Shown: positions 28,585 through 40,500 of the stretch, one piece after another
Position numbering within the stretch: the first letter of the stretch is position 1
Layout of the letters: every line of letters begins with the position of its first letter
Assembly: GCA_002297935.1 (NCBI GenBank)
Contig: DBLC01000097.1
Coordinates: 1 to 64,000, forward strand
Reading direction: 5' to 3'
Source of the DNA: Dialister sp. UBA734
GTDB taxonomy: Bacteria > Bacillota > Negativicutes > Veillonellales > Dialisteraceae
DNA length: 64,000 bases
Program-made: the position numbers and the translations under genes
Notes under the pieces: model-generated
What the model saw: the letters and a program-made list of their open reading frames with translations, nothing else
Database searches by the model: none
Told to the model about the DNA's origin: nothing

Positions 28585-29112
28585 TTATTTTAATGCTTGC
28601 TTTCTTTTATTGTCTGATTTTCGCCAGCCCTTTAGTAGGGCGATTTCTCTATCTATGGCGTCGATGTATCTAAGAAGTTTATCTGCGTCAACAGGTAAGA
28701 TATCCACCGCAAGTTCGAGCTCTTGTTTTAGGCTTTCGCAGTCTGCTATGGCTAAATCTTGCGAGTTCCGACGAAGATCAGCTTCTGCTTTTGTGGTTGC
28801 CCAAATCGTGTAAGCCCTGGTGATGTGTTTCATCATATTCGCCAGGTGTAAAAGTATCTGTTCTCGCACGTGCTCCATTAGCCATAGTGGATAATTGTCC
28901 ACTATCTTAGACTCGCCATATTTTTCTAAAAGTTCTTCCAGTGCGTGTGCATCTTCCTGTTTCCATTTCCTTGTATAAAATTTGGTGTCTCTCACTCTTG
29001 GCTTTACGCCAAAGTCTCTGCCCATGAGAAAAATGAGCTGTCGTCTGAGTTTGCATGCATTCATGTAAAACTCCAGCTTTGACAACGTTCTGTTTCGTGC
29101 TAATACCGACAA
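28585..29112 (-). CDS. avd: Avd-like four-helix-bundle accessory protein of the DGR
   Basis: The 175-residue protein is mostly helical and basic, begins SVLARNRTLSKLEFYMNACK and ends LLKGWRKSDNKRKQALK. Its size, charge and place between the variable gene and TR match Avd, which binds the reverse transcriptase and template RNA. The start is a TTG at 29112 with AAGGAG six bases upstream; no ATG fits. I infer the role from gene order and fold type, not from a conserved motif. Confidence 0.75.
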   Translation of the reverse strand: MSVLARNRTLSKLEFYMNACKLRRQLIFLMGRDFGVKPRVRDTKFYTRKWKQEDAHALEELLEKYGESKIVDNYPLWLMEHVREQILLHLANMMKHITRAYTIWATTKAEADLRRNSQDLAIADCESLKQELELAVDILPVDADKLLRYIDAIDREIALLKGWRKSDNKRKQALK

Positions 29113-29131
29113 AATATTCTCCTTTCTCTAT

Positions 29132-29150
29132 GCGCCCCATAAAGGGGCGC
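29132..29150 (-). promoter_or_regulatory. Hairpin downstream of the variable repeat
   Basis: GCGCCCC and GGGGCGC pair perfectly around ATAAA, starting nine bases after the fibre stop codon. DNA hairpins of this kind just after VR promote retrohoming in the Bordetella phage system. It may also act as a partial terminator before avd. Confidence 0.7.
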
Positions 29151-29158
29151 GGTCAGGG

Positions 29159-30424
29159 TTAACGGAGCAGGAAATACGGGCGGACGCCGCCCACACCCGA
29201 CGCGCCGTTCGTGTAGGCACCGCCGTCGTTGCTCGCATAGGCGAAGTGGGAGGCGGTCGCTACGTCTCGCAGCCAGCACCAATAGGTTCTAGTAAAGTTC
29301 TTACCGTATCTGAAGATAGCAAGCTGCTTGTTAAAGTCGCCTTCTTCCTGTCCTGAGGATGCGAATGGATGGTTACCATACATCATGGCTTGGTTGCAAA
29401 TATTGACTTTGATATCATGGCGCCATGGGTAACTTCCATCGGTCGCGCCATCTTTTCCGTTCCAGTCCCAGTACGCACTACCCATCCATCCGGCACCTGC
29501 AGCAGATGCTGCATTGGCATTCATATTGTTGGTAAGCAGTTCAGAGTGTTCAAGTACATGATCCGTGCCAAAGGCGGCCACGATTCCTGTTGTGTATTTA
29601 GGTAATGTTGTTTTAAACATTTCACTCTTCTGGTATCCACCAGCCGTGGTATTTGTCGCATTCATTCGTGCGGTTCCAAGATTGTTTTCGGGTATTAAAA
29701 CAACATGGTGCACATCTTGATTCTTATATCCTCTATCGTAGTGGTAGTCTAGGTCGGCTACCAGCCATTTAACATTGTTGTATGCTGTGCCATTGATGGT
29801 AACGGATTTGATAATGTAATCTCCCGGGAAGATATCATCAAAAGTTCCTGCTGCAATGGCTTTGCTCATTGCACCACTATTGAAGTATGAGGTAAGGTCT
29901 TTGCCTCGATAGATGCTGTTGTGTGCAGCTGCCGTTTTGGGCAACAACTTCCACCATTCCTCTTTGGACTTATCCATATCCGTTCTAAGTGCATCCACAT
30001 ATTCTTTTGCACATACGGTTTTTGTTGTAAATACGGCCGTTCCATCATTAACGGTTTTTCCACCAGTAGTTATACTGGAAACGTCTGGTTCATCTGTACC
30101 TGTTGTTCCCGCCGTTGTGCACTCAAAATATAGTACTCCTGAAAGCGCGTAGAAATATACTACATCTCCCACATTGTAAGATGTCTTTCTATGTAAAGCG
30201 CGCTTGTCGCTTTCAACGGTCATTGTTTTAGACTTAATGTTGCTTACTGATAAATCGCCTTTTATAGTCACACTTTCTGCAATGACACTATCAGTCTTGA
30301 TACTACCAGATGAAATATCTTCCTCTACTGTAGCCTTCTTTACTTGAATGTTTCCCCATTTTTTAGCAGCTGTTCCGATATATCCTTCTCCATCTGCTCT
30401 AGGGACAATTCCTCGTGTTGACAT
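29159..30424 (-). CDS. DGR variable protein, phage receptor-binding fibre
   Basis: The 421-residue protein has an N-terminal particle-attachment part (STRGIVPRADGEGYIGTAAKKWG), a middle with a carbohydrate-module-like stretch (YNVGDVVYFYALSGVLYFEC) and a C-terminal C-type-lectin-like domain ending GGVRPYFLLR. Residues about 388-415 are encoded by the variable repeat. By analogy to Mtd of BPP-1, surface residues there would bind the host receptor. ATG 30424 is chosen; an in-frame GTG at 30433 lacks spacing to a ribosome site. Confidence 0.93.
   Translation of the reverse strand: MSTRGIVPRADGEGYIGTAAKKWGNIQVKKATVEEDISSGSIKTDSVIAESVTIKGDLSVSNIKSKTMTVESDKRALHRKTSYNVGDVVYFYALSGVLYFECTTAGTTGTDEPDVSSITTGGKTVNDGTAVFTTKTVCAKEYVDALRTDMDKSKEEWWKLLPKTAAAHNSIYRGKDLTSYFNSGAMSKAIAAGTFDDIFPGDYIIKSVTINGTAYNNVKWLVADLDYHYDRGYKNQDVHHVVLIPENNLGTARMNATNTTAGGYQKSEMFKTTLPKYTTGIVAAFGTDHVLEHSELLTNNMNANAASAAGAGWMGSAYWDWNGKDGATDGSYPWRHDIKVNICNQAMMYGNHPFASSGQEEGDFNKQLAIFRYGKNFTRTYWCWLRDVATASHFAYASNDGGAYTNGASGVGGVRPYFLLR
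29178..29262 (-). repeat. DGR variable repeat (VR)
   Basis: This lies at the 3' end of the fibre gene. Relative to the TR, 9 of 11 template Asn codons have changed, giving T, S, H, Y, S, G, Y, G and G, while two remain Asn. All non-adenine positions are identical across 85 bases. The 3' end contains GGGCGGACGCCGCCC, a perfect 6-base-pair hairpin within the homing region. Confidence 0.96.
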
Positions 30425-30451
30425 TTTTATCACTCACTTTCTTAATACGCT

Positions 30452-31468
30452 TTAAGCGTCATAAGCTTTTGGCATCAAATCACCATTGCCGTCAATTTGC
30501 CAATTTCTCCCTCCAATTACTTCGACGGCTGGCATGAAATCTCCATTATCATCCAGGTCAAACAAATTAGAGGATAAGTCGACTGTAAGCTGCACCCATT
30601 TGCTAGACGATCCCGGTACTTCTCCTGCCTCTGTTGTATCTATGCAACGGTATGTGTGCCCATCTTTATAGGCTACTACATCCGGGTAATGATAAATTTT
30701 GCCTTCTTCCCATGAATCCGCTTTTGAAGCTAAGGCTGTAGCTGATGCTTCTTTAGCTTGATTTGCATATCCTTCCGTCTGGTCCATTAACTGGTGCGCA
30801 GTCTCTAAGTTGCCTTCTATTTTTTCATTGATTGTTTCTGCTAGATCTTTGATTTCTAAGGCCTCGTCTTTGATCCGACTTATTTCTGACAAATTCTCTC
30901 TTGAGGCATTTTCGGCATTCTTGGCCGCATCAGCATATTTTGCCGCCAAGTCAGAATAATATTGTGGTTGTTTTACTGTTTCTAACGCTGTGCCATCAGC
31001 ATTCCAGCCGAAGATTGTGTTTGGTACTGGAGCTGGTAAATTAAAAGAGATGTTATCGCCGGCACTTTCAGGGAGCTTTAGTGTTCTTTTCCCAGTATTG
31101 AACAAATCTTGGCAAATCATTGTAAGTTTATCTAATGCTTTTTCGATAACTGCAAATGGCCATTTCTCTCCTAATGACGATAGTTGATTGATTTCTATAT
31201 CTCTATAAATAACCAACTTCTCACCGTTTGCCAAAATAGCTGGCCGTTCACTTTCTGCAGGTTCTTCTCCTATCGGATATCCAGGGTAGAAAACTACCAT
31301 CTTGTCCAAATCAACAAAATAATCTTTCTCTAAAGTGCTTTCTGTCTGATCAGCGTTAACCTTGACTACTTTTACATCTTCTTTTTGCAAAGCGGGAAAT
31401 GGTATAGCAAATTCTGTTGCAACTCCGTTTCCTTTATAAATCGTTCGATTTACTGACGTGTTGATCAT
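30452..31468 (-). CDS. Tail fibre / spike base protein
   Basis: The 338-residue protein starts INTSVNRTIYKGNGVATEFAIPF, the phage T7 tail-fibre N-terminal type that binds the tail. A helical rod (about residues 165-240, rich in Ala and Glu) follows, then a small carbohydrate-binding-type module (WEEGKIYHYPDVVAYKDGHTY). It lacks an enzymatic or receptor-binding end, so the DGR fibre encoded next probably completes it. ATG 31468 follows AAGGAGG. Confidence 0.82.
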   Translation of the reverse strand: MINTSVNRTIYKGNGVATEFAIPFPALQKEDVKVVKVNADQTESTLEKDYFVDLDKMVVFYPGYPIGEEPAESERPAILANGEKLVIYRDIEINQLSSLGEKWPFAVIEKALDKLTMICQDLFNTGKRTLKLPESAGDNISFNLPAPVPNTIFGWNADGTALETVKQPQYYSDLAAKYADAAKNAENASRENLSEISRIKDEALEIKDLAETINEKIEGNLETAHQLMDQTEGYANQAKEASATALASKADSWEEGKIYHYPDVVAYKDGHTYRCIDTTEAGEVPGSSSKWVQLTVDLSSNLFDLDDNGDFMPAVEVIGGRNWQIDGNGDLMPKAYDA

Positions 31469-31549
31469 TCTATTTCCTCCTTCCTGTTAAAAGTTACAAA
31501 TAGATTGTTTATGGACATGTATTGATTAACTTGTAATAAAACCGTTCTA

Positions 31550-34500
31550 TCATTTCTTATCCTCTTTCTTTTTAGACTTCTTGGGTTCGGCCTTGAGTGG
31601 TCTATCAAAGATAATGCTTCGAAGTAGATCAGCCAATGTGTATTGGTTCTCGGTGGTGCAGAATCTGACGGTACTCCAGAAGCCATCTGAGAGGGTATCG
31701 GAAAATCCCAGGTAGGATCGGTTGGAGACTTTGTTCACGTTCCGGGCTACTTCGATGTAGTCACCCTTCTTAGTGGCGTCCATAATTCTTGGAATGTAGT
31801 TCAAAACATCCATAGCGCCAACATCTGGTGTAATTTCTCCCGTCTTTTTACCGGTCACGGCGTAATTTACCACCCATGGTAGACAATCTCGAATGACAGG
31901 GATCCCGCCAATCGGACCGCCGTTGAAAAAGGCATTGACGATTTTGTTTTTGTATTTATCATCATCATCCTTATCGCCCCACGCGGCACGCATGCAGCCT
32001 TCAAAGACGGCGTTGAGAACCCAGCAGAACAGAATCGATTCTGCTAACGGTCGAATGGAACCTGTATCTTTCCACTTATAGAAATCCCTCATAAACCAAT
32101 TGGCTACCAGGTTGGTGTAGGAATAAAAGGCGGTGATCTGACCTAGCCAGTGCCCGTTTCTCATTATTTCTGGTCTATCTTTGATTTCCCCAGAGCCAAA
32201 GGTCTGTCGGACTGCTTTGTCTGCCAGTCTGACAGATTCCGCATCAATGTCTTCTATCTTCATTTCCGGATGTTCCAGCTGCAGTTTTCTCTTGCTTCCT
32301 TCGTAAGTGGCAAGCCATTGCGGCATGGATAACATGTAGTCCGTTTTTGTAATCAACCAAAAGCCATACCTGTTGATATTGGATGTTCCAAATTTTCCAT
32401 TTTCCAAAGTAGAATGGAGCTTTGATTCTCCTTTTTCTACAGGAAGCCGCATACCCTGGGCCATGTCTCTGTCCATGTTACTCTCTCTGTCTCGCATGAA
32501 AGAGGACTTTTCTTTGATAAAGCGATATCTTTCGGCCACTCTTCTCGGTGCATATGGAATATCTTTGTAAAAATGAGCTATGGCGTATAGTGCATTCATA
32601 GGCCCCATCTCATTCATCAGTGGGAAAATATTCAATGCATTCAGCAAGGCTGTAGACGTTCTATACGCCATGGTCGCAAAATTAAACTTGCAACGCATAC
32701 GGTTAAAAAAGCCTACCCAGTCATTGGCTTCAACGATTGGGCTATGCCAGTTATCTACTACCCATTGTTTTAGGAAATCATAACCGTCTTGTCCCATAAC
32801 ATTAACGATGCTTTCTTCGACGTCTTTTCTGCACAAGAGCTTGTATACGTCTACGGTAGCTTCTCGCATGGTGGTGTGCTGGATGGCTTCATCTACAAAT
32901 TTAGGGTATAAATCCAAACTCAAGTTCAAGATTTGTCCGCCGGATCCGGTTCTTGTTTTGGTGCTTCCCATTCCGATGCCAAAGGTGGTAGCACCTTTCA
33001 TGCCCTGCTTGGCCATATCGTTGACAGACTGTTCGGAAGTTCGCTGAGACAAGTCCTTGTCATAACGAATAGTGTAATACTGACCTCGAATTTTCCTGCC
33101 GCTTTTCAGTGTAAAGGTGATACCCGGTACCTTCCCCATGGGGACGCCGTATAAATCGTTCTGTACTTTAGACCGGCCGGCGTAGTAGCTATTGAGATGG
33201 TTCCATACTTTTTCTACAAAGTCCCAGTCTTTATCTGTGAGATAGGTTTCTAGCTCTTCTTGTAAATCAATGGCCCAGTTCGATTTATTCAAATCGTAAG
33301 TTGGATTGACTTCTCTCACGATATCTTTGATTCGGTCTCTGTTGGATTCAGTTCCCCAGTTCAAAGCAATAACTAGGAGCTCTTCTTTTGCGAATAGTTC
33401 ATCACTATCCAAAATTCTGTACTTCCTGTCATTTCTGATTTCCAGCCACTCTTTTCTGGAATAAGTATTGAATATCTTTTGGATATCCTTTTTTGCTTGT
33501 TCCTTCATTTCTCGCTGTCTTGCGGTAGCGATATCAATCGGCTTGTACAGGTAGTTGTAAGCCGCCGGTCCTAATCGTTCTATGTACATTTCAGGGAGTG
33601 CTAGCGAGCGGGCATATTTAGCTATGACGTGCAGTTTCTTTTGTTTGTCTGTAAACAGATGCTTTCTCTGGAAGGGCGTAAAAAACTGCAAACCAGATAC
33701 ATTATGCAAACCATTTACAATCTCTTTGGCCGCATTATCAAAGGAAGTGCCCAGTGTGTTTCCTTCGTATTCTCGCCGACCAATGCGGTACACGGCTTTC
33801 ATGCACTTTACAATGTCTCGGAAGTCGTTCATGGTGAGTTTATTGAAACTTCCTGGCTTCGAGTCAAAGTTGAAATAGGTGTCCAAGACCCATTCTGGAA
33901 TAACGTCTGAACCATCGAATAAGAGAGACGCGCCGTCCAGCTGCTTCATATTCATTGGATCTACCATGTCCAAAATAGCTTGCTTACTAAATGGCCTTGG
34001 ATTCCCTGCGCTATCGATAGGCATTGGTGCATCGTTCTTTGTCATGCCGCACATATAAGCCAGGTGCTGTATGAAATATCTGGCGTCGTCTTGGAGTAGT
34101 ACAGGATTCTCTTTCCTTCCGATGCGATTGATCAGACCCAGGATGCCGTAGCGTTCCATGCCGTTATTATCCGTTTCTTTTGTAGTCAACTTTCCGCCGC
34201 CGTGCAATGCTTTTTTGATTTCATCCACATTCAGTTTGGCTTGCCGCGACATAATGAGATTTTGGGCTTCTACTTTTTTATAGTAGGCTACGCCATCCCA
34301 GTCATTTTCAGCAGCACACTTCATGGCTTTGGCGTCTGCTTCTTTGGCTTTGTTCTGCCACCACTTCCAAGACGTGGCATGGGAGATGGTTTCCAGTGAC
34401 ATGGTATTGTAAGCGTCTTTTCTTAAAGTACCTTTGTCTACCCACATTCCTTTTCTAGATTCTCTCAGTCCATCCACCATGGTTTTGAGCTGTCCTTCCA

Positions 34501-37500
34501 GGTCGGCCACGGTGGCCTCGGTATCTTTTTGAGTAGCCTGCGTTTTCTCGTGGGCGGCCCGTTCTTTTTCCAGTTCCGCTTCGATGGCTCTGAGATTGTT
34601 TTCCAGAAGTTCGGCAGATTCTTTTCGAGATTTGTTTTCGCCCTTGGCGTCGGAAGCTTCTTTTCTAGCAGTCTCCAATTTTTCTTTCAAAGTCTTAACC
34701 TGCTTTTCCAGCTTGGAGATCTTTTCTTCCGAACGGGCGATGGTATCGGCTTGCTTGTCCAATTCACTAGTTTCCTTTTCGGAAACAAGTCCCAGTCGCT
34801 TTCGGATCTCTCTTGCCACCTTTTCTTTGTCCTTGGCCCGTTTGAGCTTCAACTGCATAGATGTTACAAGGTTGATGTACTGGGTGACTTTCTTTTCCAG
34901 CAGCATGGATTCGATACGGGATTTCTTCTGTAAGCCTTCCGGACTGTTCAGGATGTCTTCGGCCATTTGCTTGATGACTTCCGGAGTCAGGGCCTCATCT
35001 TTGTACTGCTGTACCATATCAGCGATATGCTTATGCCATTGTTCTTCTGAAGTTCCGCCGGATTCTTTGAGTCTCTGCTTGAATTCTTTTTCGGAGGCAA
35101 AGCCGCTTAATTTTAAGAAACCCTCTCTGTCTTTCTGTGTTGGATATGCGTCTGCATTGTAGACTTGTTCGATGCTGTAGAGTTCATTCTCGTCGGCCAG
35201 GGATGTCATGAATTCGGCTTTTGCTTCTTCTGTGGAAATAGAGTCTTTGAATTGTTCAATGGCGTCTTCTTTTACCATAGACAAGTAGTAACTCATGGCT
35301 TTTTCCTGAGCTTTCTGTTTGACATTTTCGGCCCATTCCTTGAGATTGCCCAATTCAGACTTGTTCACGTCGATGGCTTTATCAATGGACTCCAGCTTTC
35401 TTTGGGCAGCCCAGGCGTTGATTTCGTCTTCGGTGGCTAGCATTTTATCAAAGATGTCTTTGATCTCCGGTGTCAGTTTGACGTTGCCCAAATTCTTGGC
35501 TGTCTTATAGATATCGGTCAACCACTTTTTGAACCGCCGGAATACACCTTGCATTTCCTTTGTCGGGGCGCTTCCATCCATGAGGTATTTTTCAAAGCCT
35601 CTGGCAAAGCGTTCCTGGATCCAACGCTCTTCCGCCCCTTCTTTCCCGGCTGCGATGTCTGCAGCATGCTGGGCAAATTCTTTCTCTAGGGCTGTACCTT
35701 TGTACTCTGCTAGGTGGTCTTCGCTATAAGCCGCCCAATTTCTAATGGTGGATAAATCGTCCTGCATTCGCTTCATGGAAGCGGTGGCCGCTTTTTCGTC
35801 TCCATTGAAATACTGCAGCAGTGTCTGGGTATCGGTCTGACTCATATCTTCCAGCATAGATAGGAACATGTGGGCCCCTTCGTGGATGACGGTAGACTGA
35901 TTGGCTCCATCAAAGATATCAATGACATTTTGATTTCTGTCGTAGGAGCCTTGGAACCTTGTTCCGTTCTGGAAATACTGCTTGGCTCTGTCCTGGGCAC
36001 TGTTGGTTACACGTTCTCTATCTCCGTCGATTTTCGGATCGTAGAGGCGAATCATAACGCCTTGGGCTCTCAAATAGTCTTTGATTTCTTTAGGTGCGTT
36101 TTTAGGCATAACGGCTGCCGCTACTTCATTGAAACGAACGGCCCTCTGTGGCTTGGCTTCAAAGTATTTAACAGGAAGCGCTTTGACTTCTTTCACGATT
36201 TCCTTGGCCTGCTTTTCGAGTTCAGCGGAGTAGTTGAAATCAAATTTCTTCGCGGATACCTTGAATGATTTCCCCTGCATCATGGCCATAAGAACTCGCG
36301 CGGCATCGGAATAGGACTCCCACTTATTTTCCCATTTGTAGGCATCAGCCATTTTATTTGTGAAATCCATAATCTTGTTTTTGACGGCAGTGTATTGTTC
36401 AGAATCGTCCAGTCCCGTTTCTGTGTTTGTTGAAGTGTCCATTTTCTTGTCGGCTACTTCGTGAACTTCCTTCAAAGAGTTCATCTTCTTGGCGCTGCTG
36501 GCAATGACATTTCCTACACCATATCCGGCAAAACTGGTCTGGGCATTTTTGAGTTTCCCTAACATGGTATCTACAATGTTTTCCAAAGTGGCCGGCTTCC
36601 CATTATCCTGGATAACCGTTTCTCCCAGCATTTCATTGCGAAAGGATCTCTTCCATGATTCATATGCTTTCTGATTCACCTCGACCTTTTTACTGACCTG
36701 TGTTTCAAAGGCCCGGCTGTCAAAAACCTTTTCGTCTCTTTTCAGGAAATCCCATAGCAAAGAATGTAATTCCTCTCCATTAGCTATTCTTGCTTTTCTT
36801 CGTTCCCTCAATCTTTTACCCCATGCCGAAGTTCCTTCTGTCGACTCCTTTGTTGTCTCCTGTATCAATAAATCATTTACCTCTTTGATATCCGGACTTT
36901 CTTCTAGCATGGCATAAGGACCTTCATATAAAAGATCTTTTAATCCATCTTTCCCGTATTTCTTTTCTAGTTTCTGACATGCTTTCAATATTGTTGGATG
37001 CTCGGCAAATGTCCCACCTAGCTTCTTCTTTACCCACTTTGGCTTCGGTGCTTTGTTTATGGACTTGAGAAAATAATACTTAAACCCGATAGAATCTATA
37101 GAACTTTCTAGCATACGCTGTACGTCTCCGTTTTTATTCTTGACGTTAAAAAGCATATTGCTATCATATAAATTCCCATAATCAGCATTCTCTCTTGGGA
37201 GCTCTCGCTGCAATGGCTCGATTACATTTTTCATGAAATCTTGCAACTTTTTTAGATTTGCCACTCGAACTGTTTTTGGAAATACTCCTGTCCATGCATC
37301 TCTAGAGAATACCGGTGTCTGTGTTGGATCTACAGTGTCCTTGTTCATAATCAAGGTGACGTCACCAAAGCCTGTATAAGGAGTTTGTTTCTTGGTGATA
37401 GCGATAGAAGGGACAGGGAACCCGCCTAATTTGATTGCGGCCTCCAGGTTGCTTAGTCCTATGTTGTGCATGGCTACAAGATCTTTCTCTGGTGCTGCAG

Positions 37501-40500
37501 CCTGATAGTATTTATTGCTTTTGTCAAACTCATTGATTGCTTCCTGTAAAACCTCGCCATTTTCCCCGATTTTATCGGTGATTTCTTTGACATTTTCTAG
37601 CCATTCCTGTATACTATGAGTAAAGATAGGCTTGTCTAAGCTCTGCCCGGTTTTGGGAACCGGATACAGGTGTTTAGATGAGCCTTCTTTTATTTCTCTC
37701 ATGCTTGTAATTTCGCCATCGTAAAAATATAAGTTCCCGTTTTTGTCTTTACGAACTACAATTCTCGCTATACAGTCTTCATTGCCAATTGTCACTCTCT
37801 GCGCATAATAGCGATATGACAGCGTTGTCTGATTTAGCTTTTTAATTCTTCCTACGTCCCGGGCTTCTTCGTAAAGGAAAGTTGCTTTTGAAACAACAGC
37901 ATTCAAATGTGTAAGCATATATAGGTTTCGAAGATCTGCTGAATGGCGTCTAATTTCTTTTGCCGCAGTTATTGGCATTACTATATTTTCACCATATTTA
38001 TTAACTACTTTCCCTGGATTTTTGTATCCGTTCGCCATAACCGTAGGTGAGAATAATGCGTGAAAAATAGTTTTGATATTTTTTCGTACTGATTCTGTAG
38101 TTGGCTGAATTTCTGACTTAGCGCTGCCGTTAACCCAATTTATGACGCTATGAAAACTTTCTTGAGTTATACTTTCGGGTTTAGTATTAAACAAGTCGTT
38201 GTATCTCTTTACTGTATCCCAGCCTCTAAACCACCTTTTGAAAGAATCGCTATGAGAAATTAACCACTGACGTTCAGTTAGTTTAGTATGGCTTCCATCA
38301 GGTGCCTTCATCCATCGGTCTGTATTTTGAAGTTTTTCTTTAATTTTGGATAATTCATCTTCAATGTTCTGCTGTGAAAAAGGCAATTCGGCTCTGCCCA
38401 AATTAACAACCGCCGGTCCAAATTCGGAGAAATAGTAATCTGGCATGCTCCATTTTCCAGTAACATATGGATTTTTACCATCAGCGTTTGCTTTGATATC
38501 CTGCCAATCCTGATACAACGTTTTGGCTTCATCTGACATTTTATCCAGTTCGTTTCTCCTATAGGCCATTTTGTCTAATGGATGACGGCTCAAGTAAGTA
38601 TCAAAAGTATTTTTAGCTTTGATACTTCTATTCATCTGCTGGATAAATTCCTTTTTGGCTTTGGTATATTCCTCAGCCCGGCCTTCAATCATAAAAGCTT
38701 CTGTTTCACCGCCTAACATTCTATAGGCGGTATAGTCGTTTACACTGGACGCCCGCTTTAATAATTTGATTTCCGCTAAATACCCTTTGATAGCTCTGAC
38801 TTTTTCAAAGGGTATTTTCTTTTCCATTGCACTAAGCTCTGCATTAATCTTAAAAAACTTTTCAAAATCACGACAGTTCTCGGCTTCATGGTATTTGTCT
38901 AAAAACTCCTGTGCTTCTTTGGTGTCAATTTCCGATTTAAGGGCGAGCTCTAATGTATGCAGTGTACTTTCCATATCAGCCTTGGCCGTTTCCGGGCTGC
39001 CGCCTTTGGAAAAGCCTTGCTCGAATTTATTTTGGATTACATGCTGCAATTCGTGGATAATGGTTTTCTTCGCTTCTTCCGGATCGGATTTTACGTAGTC
39101 CTTGTCTAGGATGATGTGGTCTCCCTGGGTGGCTCCATTGGCCCCTGCGAGTTCTCCATCTTCATAGGTCAGGAAATCGGCTATGCGAATTTTGGTATCT
39201 CTTAGGTCGGGATATGCTTCATAGAGGTCTTCATTGGTATAGATTTCATCGATGTAACGTTCTTCTTCAGACAGTCTATCCAGGTGAATGCCTTCTAAAT
39301 CGTCAGGGATTTCAAAGCGCCAAATACCTTCCGGTCCCCTAAGCCATCCCGTCTTATTCCATATTTCTTCCGGTACGGCTCCATCCTGTTCCATTTGTTC
39401 TGCTTCGCGCAATTTTTCTAACGGCGCCGTTCTGGCATTCTCACCCGCCATCTGCCCCAGTGCTTCCGGTGCAAGGCCGGTGATTTCTCCGGCTTTGATG
39501 GTTGCCAGTTTCAACGGCACGCCGTAGTTCTTATGGAAATTCTCTGCCAGCTTTGCCAGAATCAAAGCGGAGTCTCTAGCAGCCTGTGTAACTTCTTTGT
39601 TTCCTGCTTTGGTGATTTGTTCCAATAGCGGCTTGTATGCCTGTTCGTAGGTATCAGGATCGAGTAAGGTCTGAGCAACAAGATCTTTCTTATCCAGTGT
39701 CTTGATGACTTCTCCGACACGTTCCAAAGATTCGACTTTTGCCTTGGCGGCTTCCAGTTCCTGGGTTCCCATGTGAGAGTCTTCGCTATTATCATGAAAA
39801 ACTTCTTTGATGATTTTCTGATGCGCTACATCATACAGTTCTCGCTGGGTAGGTGCTCTGTCATGGTCACTGTAGAAGTCCTGATACCAGTCCGGATTCT
39901 TCGATTCTCGGATATGTACACGGTCGGCACCTTCACCCACGTCGATAAAATCTACGCCCTTTTCGCCAGATGTATTGGCGTCCTGTGTCTTTCTTCGTTC
40001 CATGTAGTCCTGGAGTTCTTTTACACCGGAAAGATCGCCCCAGGCTTTTTTTGCTTCTTCTAGCAGACTTTTGTAGTTTTCCTGTAAATGGTCCAATCCG
40101 CCGGAAAGGAGTTCTTGGGCTGTGGCCCGGTCTTCTCTCCCTTTTTCAGTGTCTTCGGAAAAATGATCGTTCAGAATTTTTTCGCTGGCGGCCGCTTCTC
40201 TCTTCTCTTTGGTAGAAGTGACAATATCAATCATGTCCTTATAGCGCTGGCGTTCTTCTTTGATAGCGTGTAGAGTACGTTCTCCCTTGTCCATGGTGGA
40301 ATAATCAGACAAAACTTCTGGCGTTTCTTCTGAAGCGAGCTGCATATATTTCCCGGATTCTACGGCCAGTGGCTTGCCTGTTTTAATGGATTCGTCGAGT
40401 TCTTTAGCGGAAACAATTCCCTTTTCCACCATTTCGTTCAGTGCTTCATGAGTGGATTCGTTTTCGGCTGCAGCTTGTGCATCGATGTAAACCGTCCCCA

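Noticed and set aside
31465..31686. 73-codon - strand frame over the end of the giant gene
   Set aside because: It overlaps the giant gene in another frame, and its composition is not protein-like.
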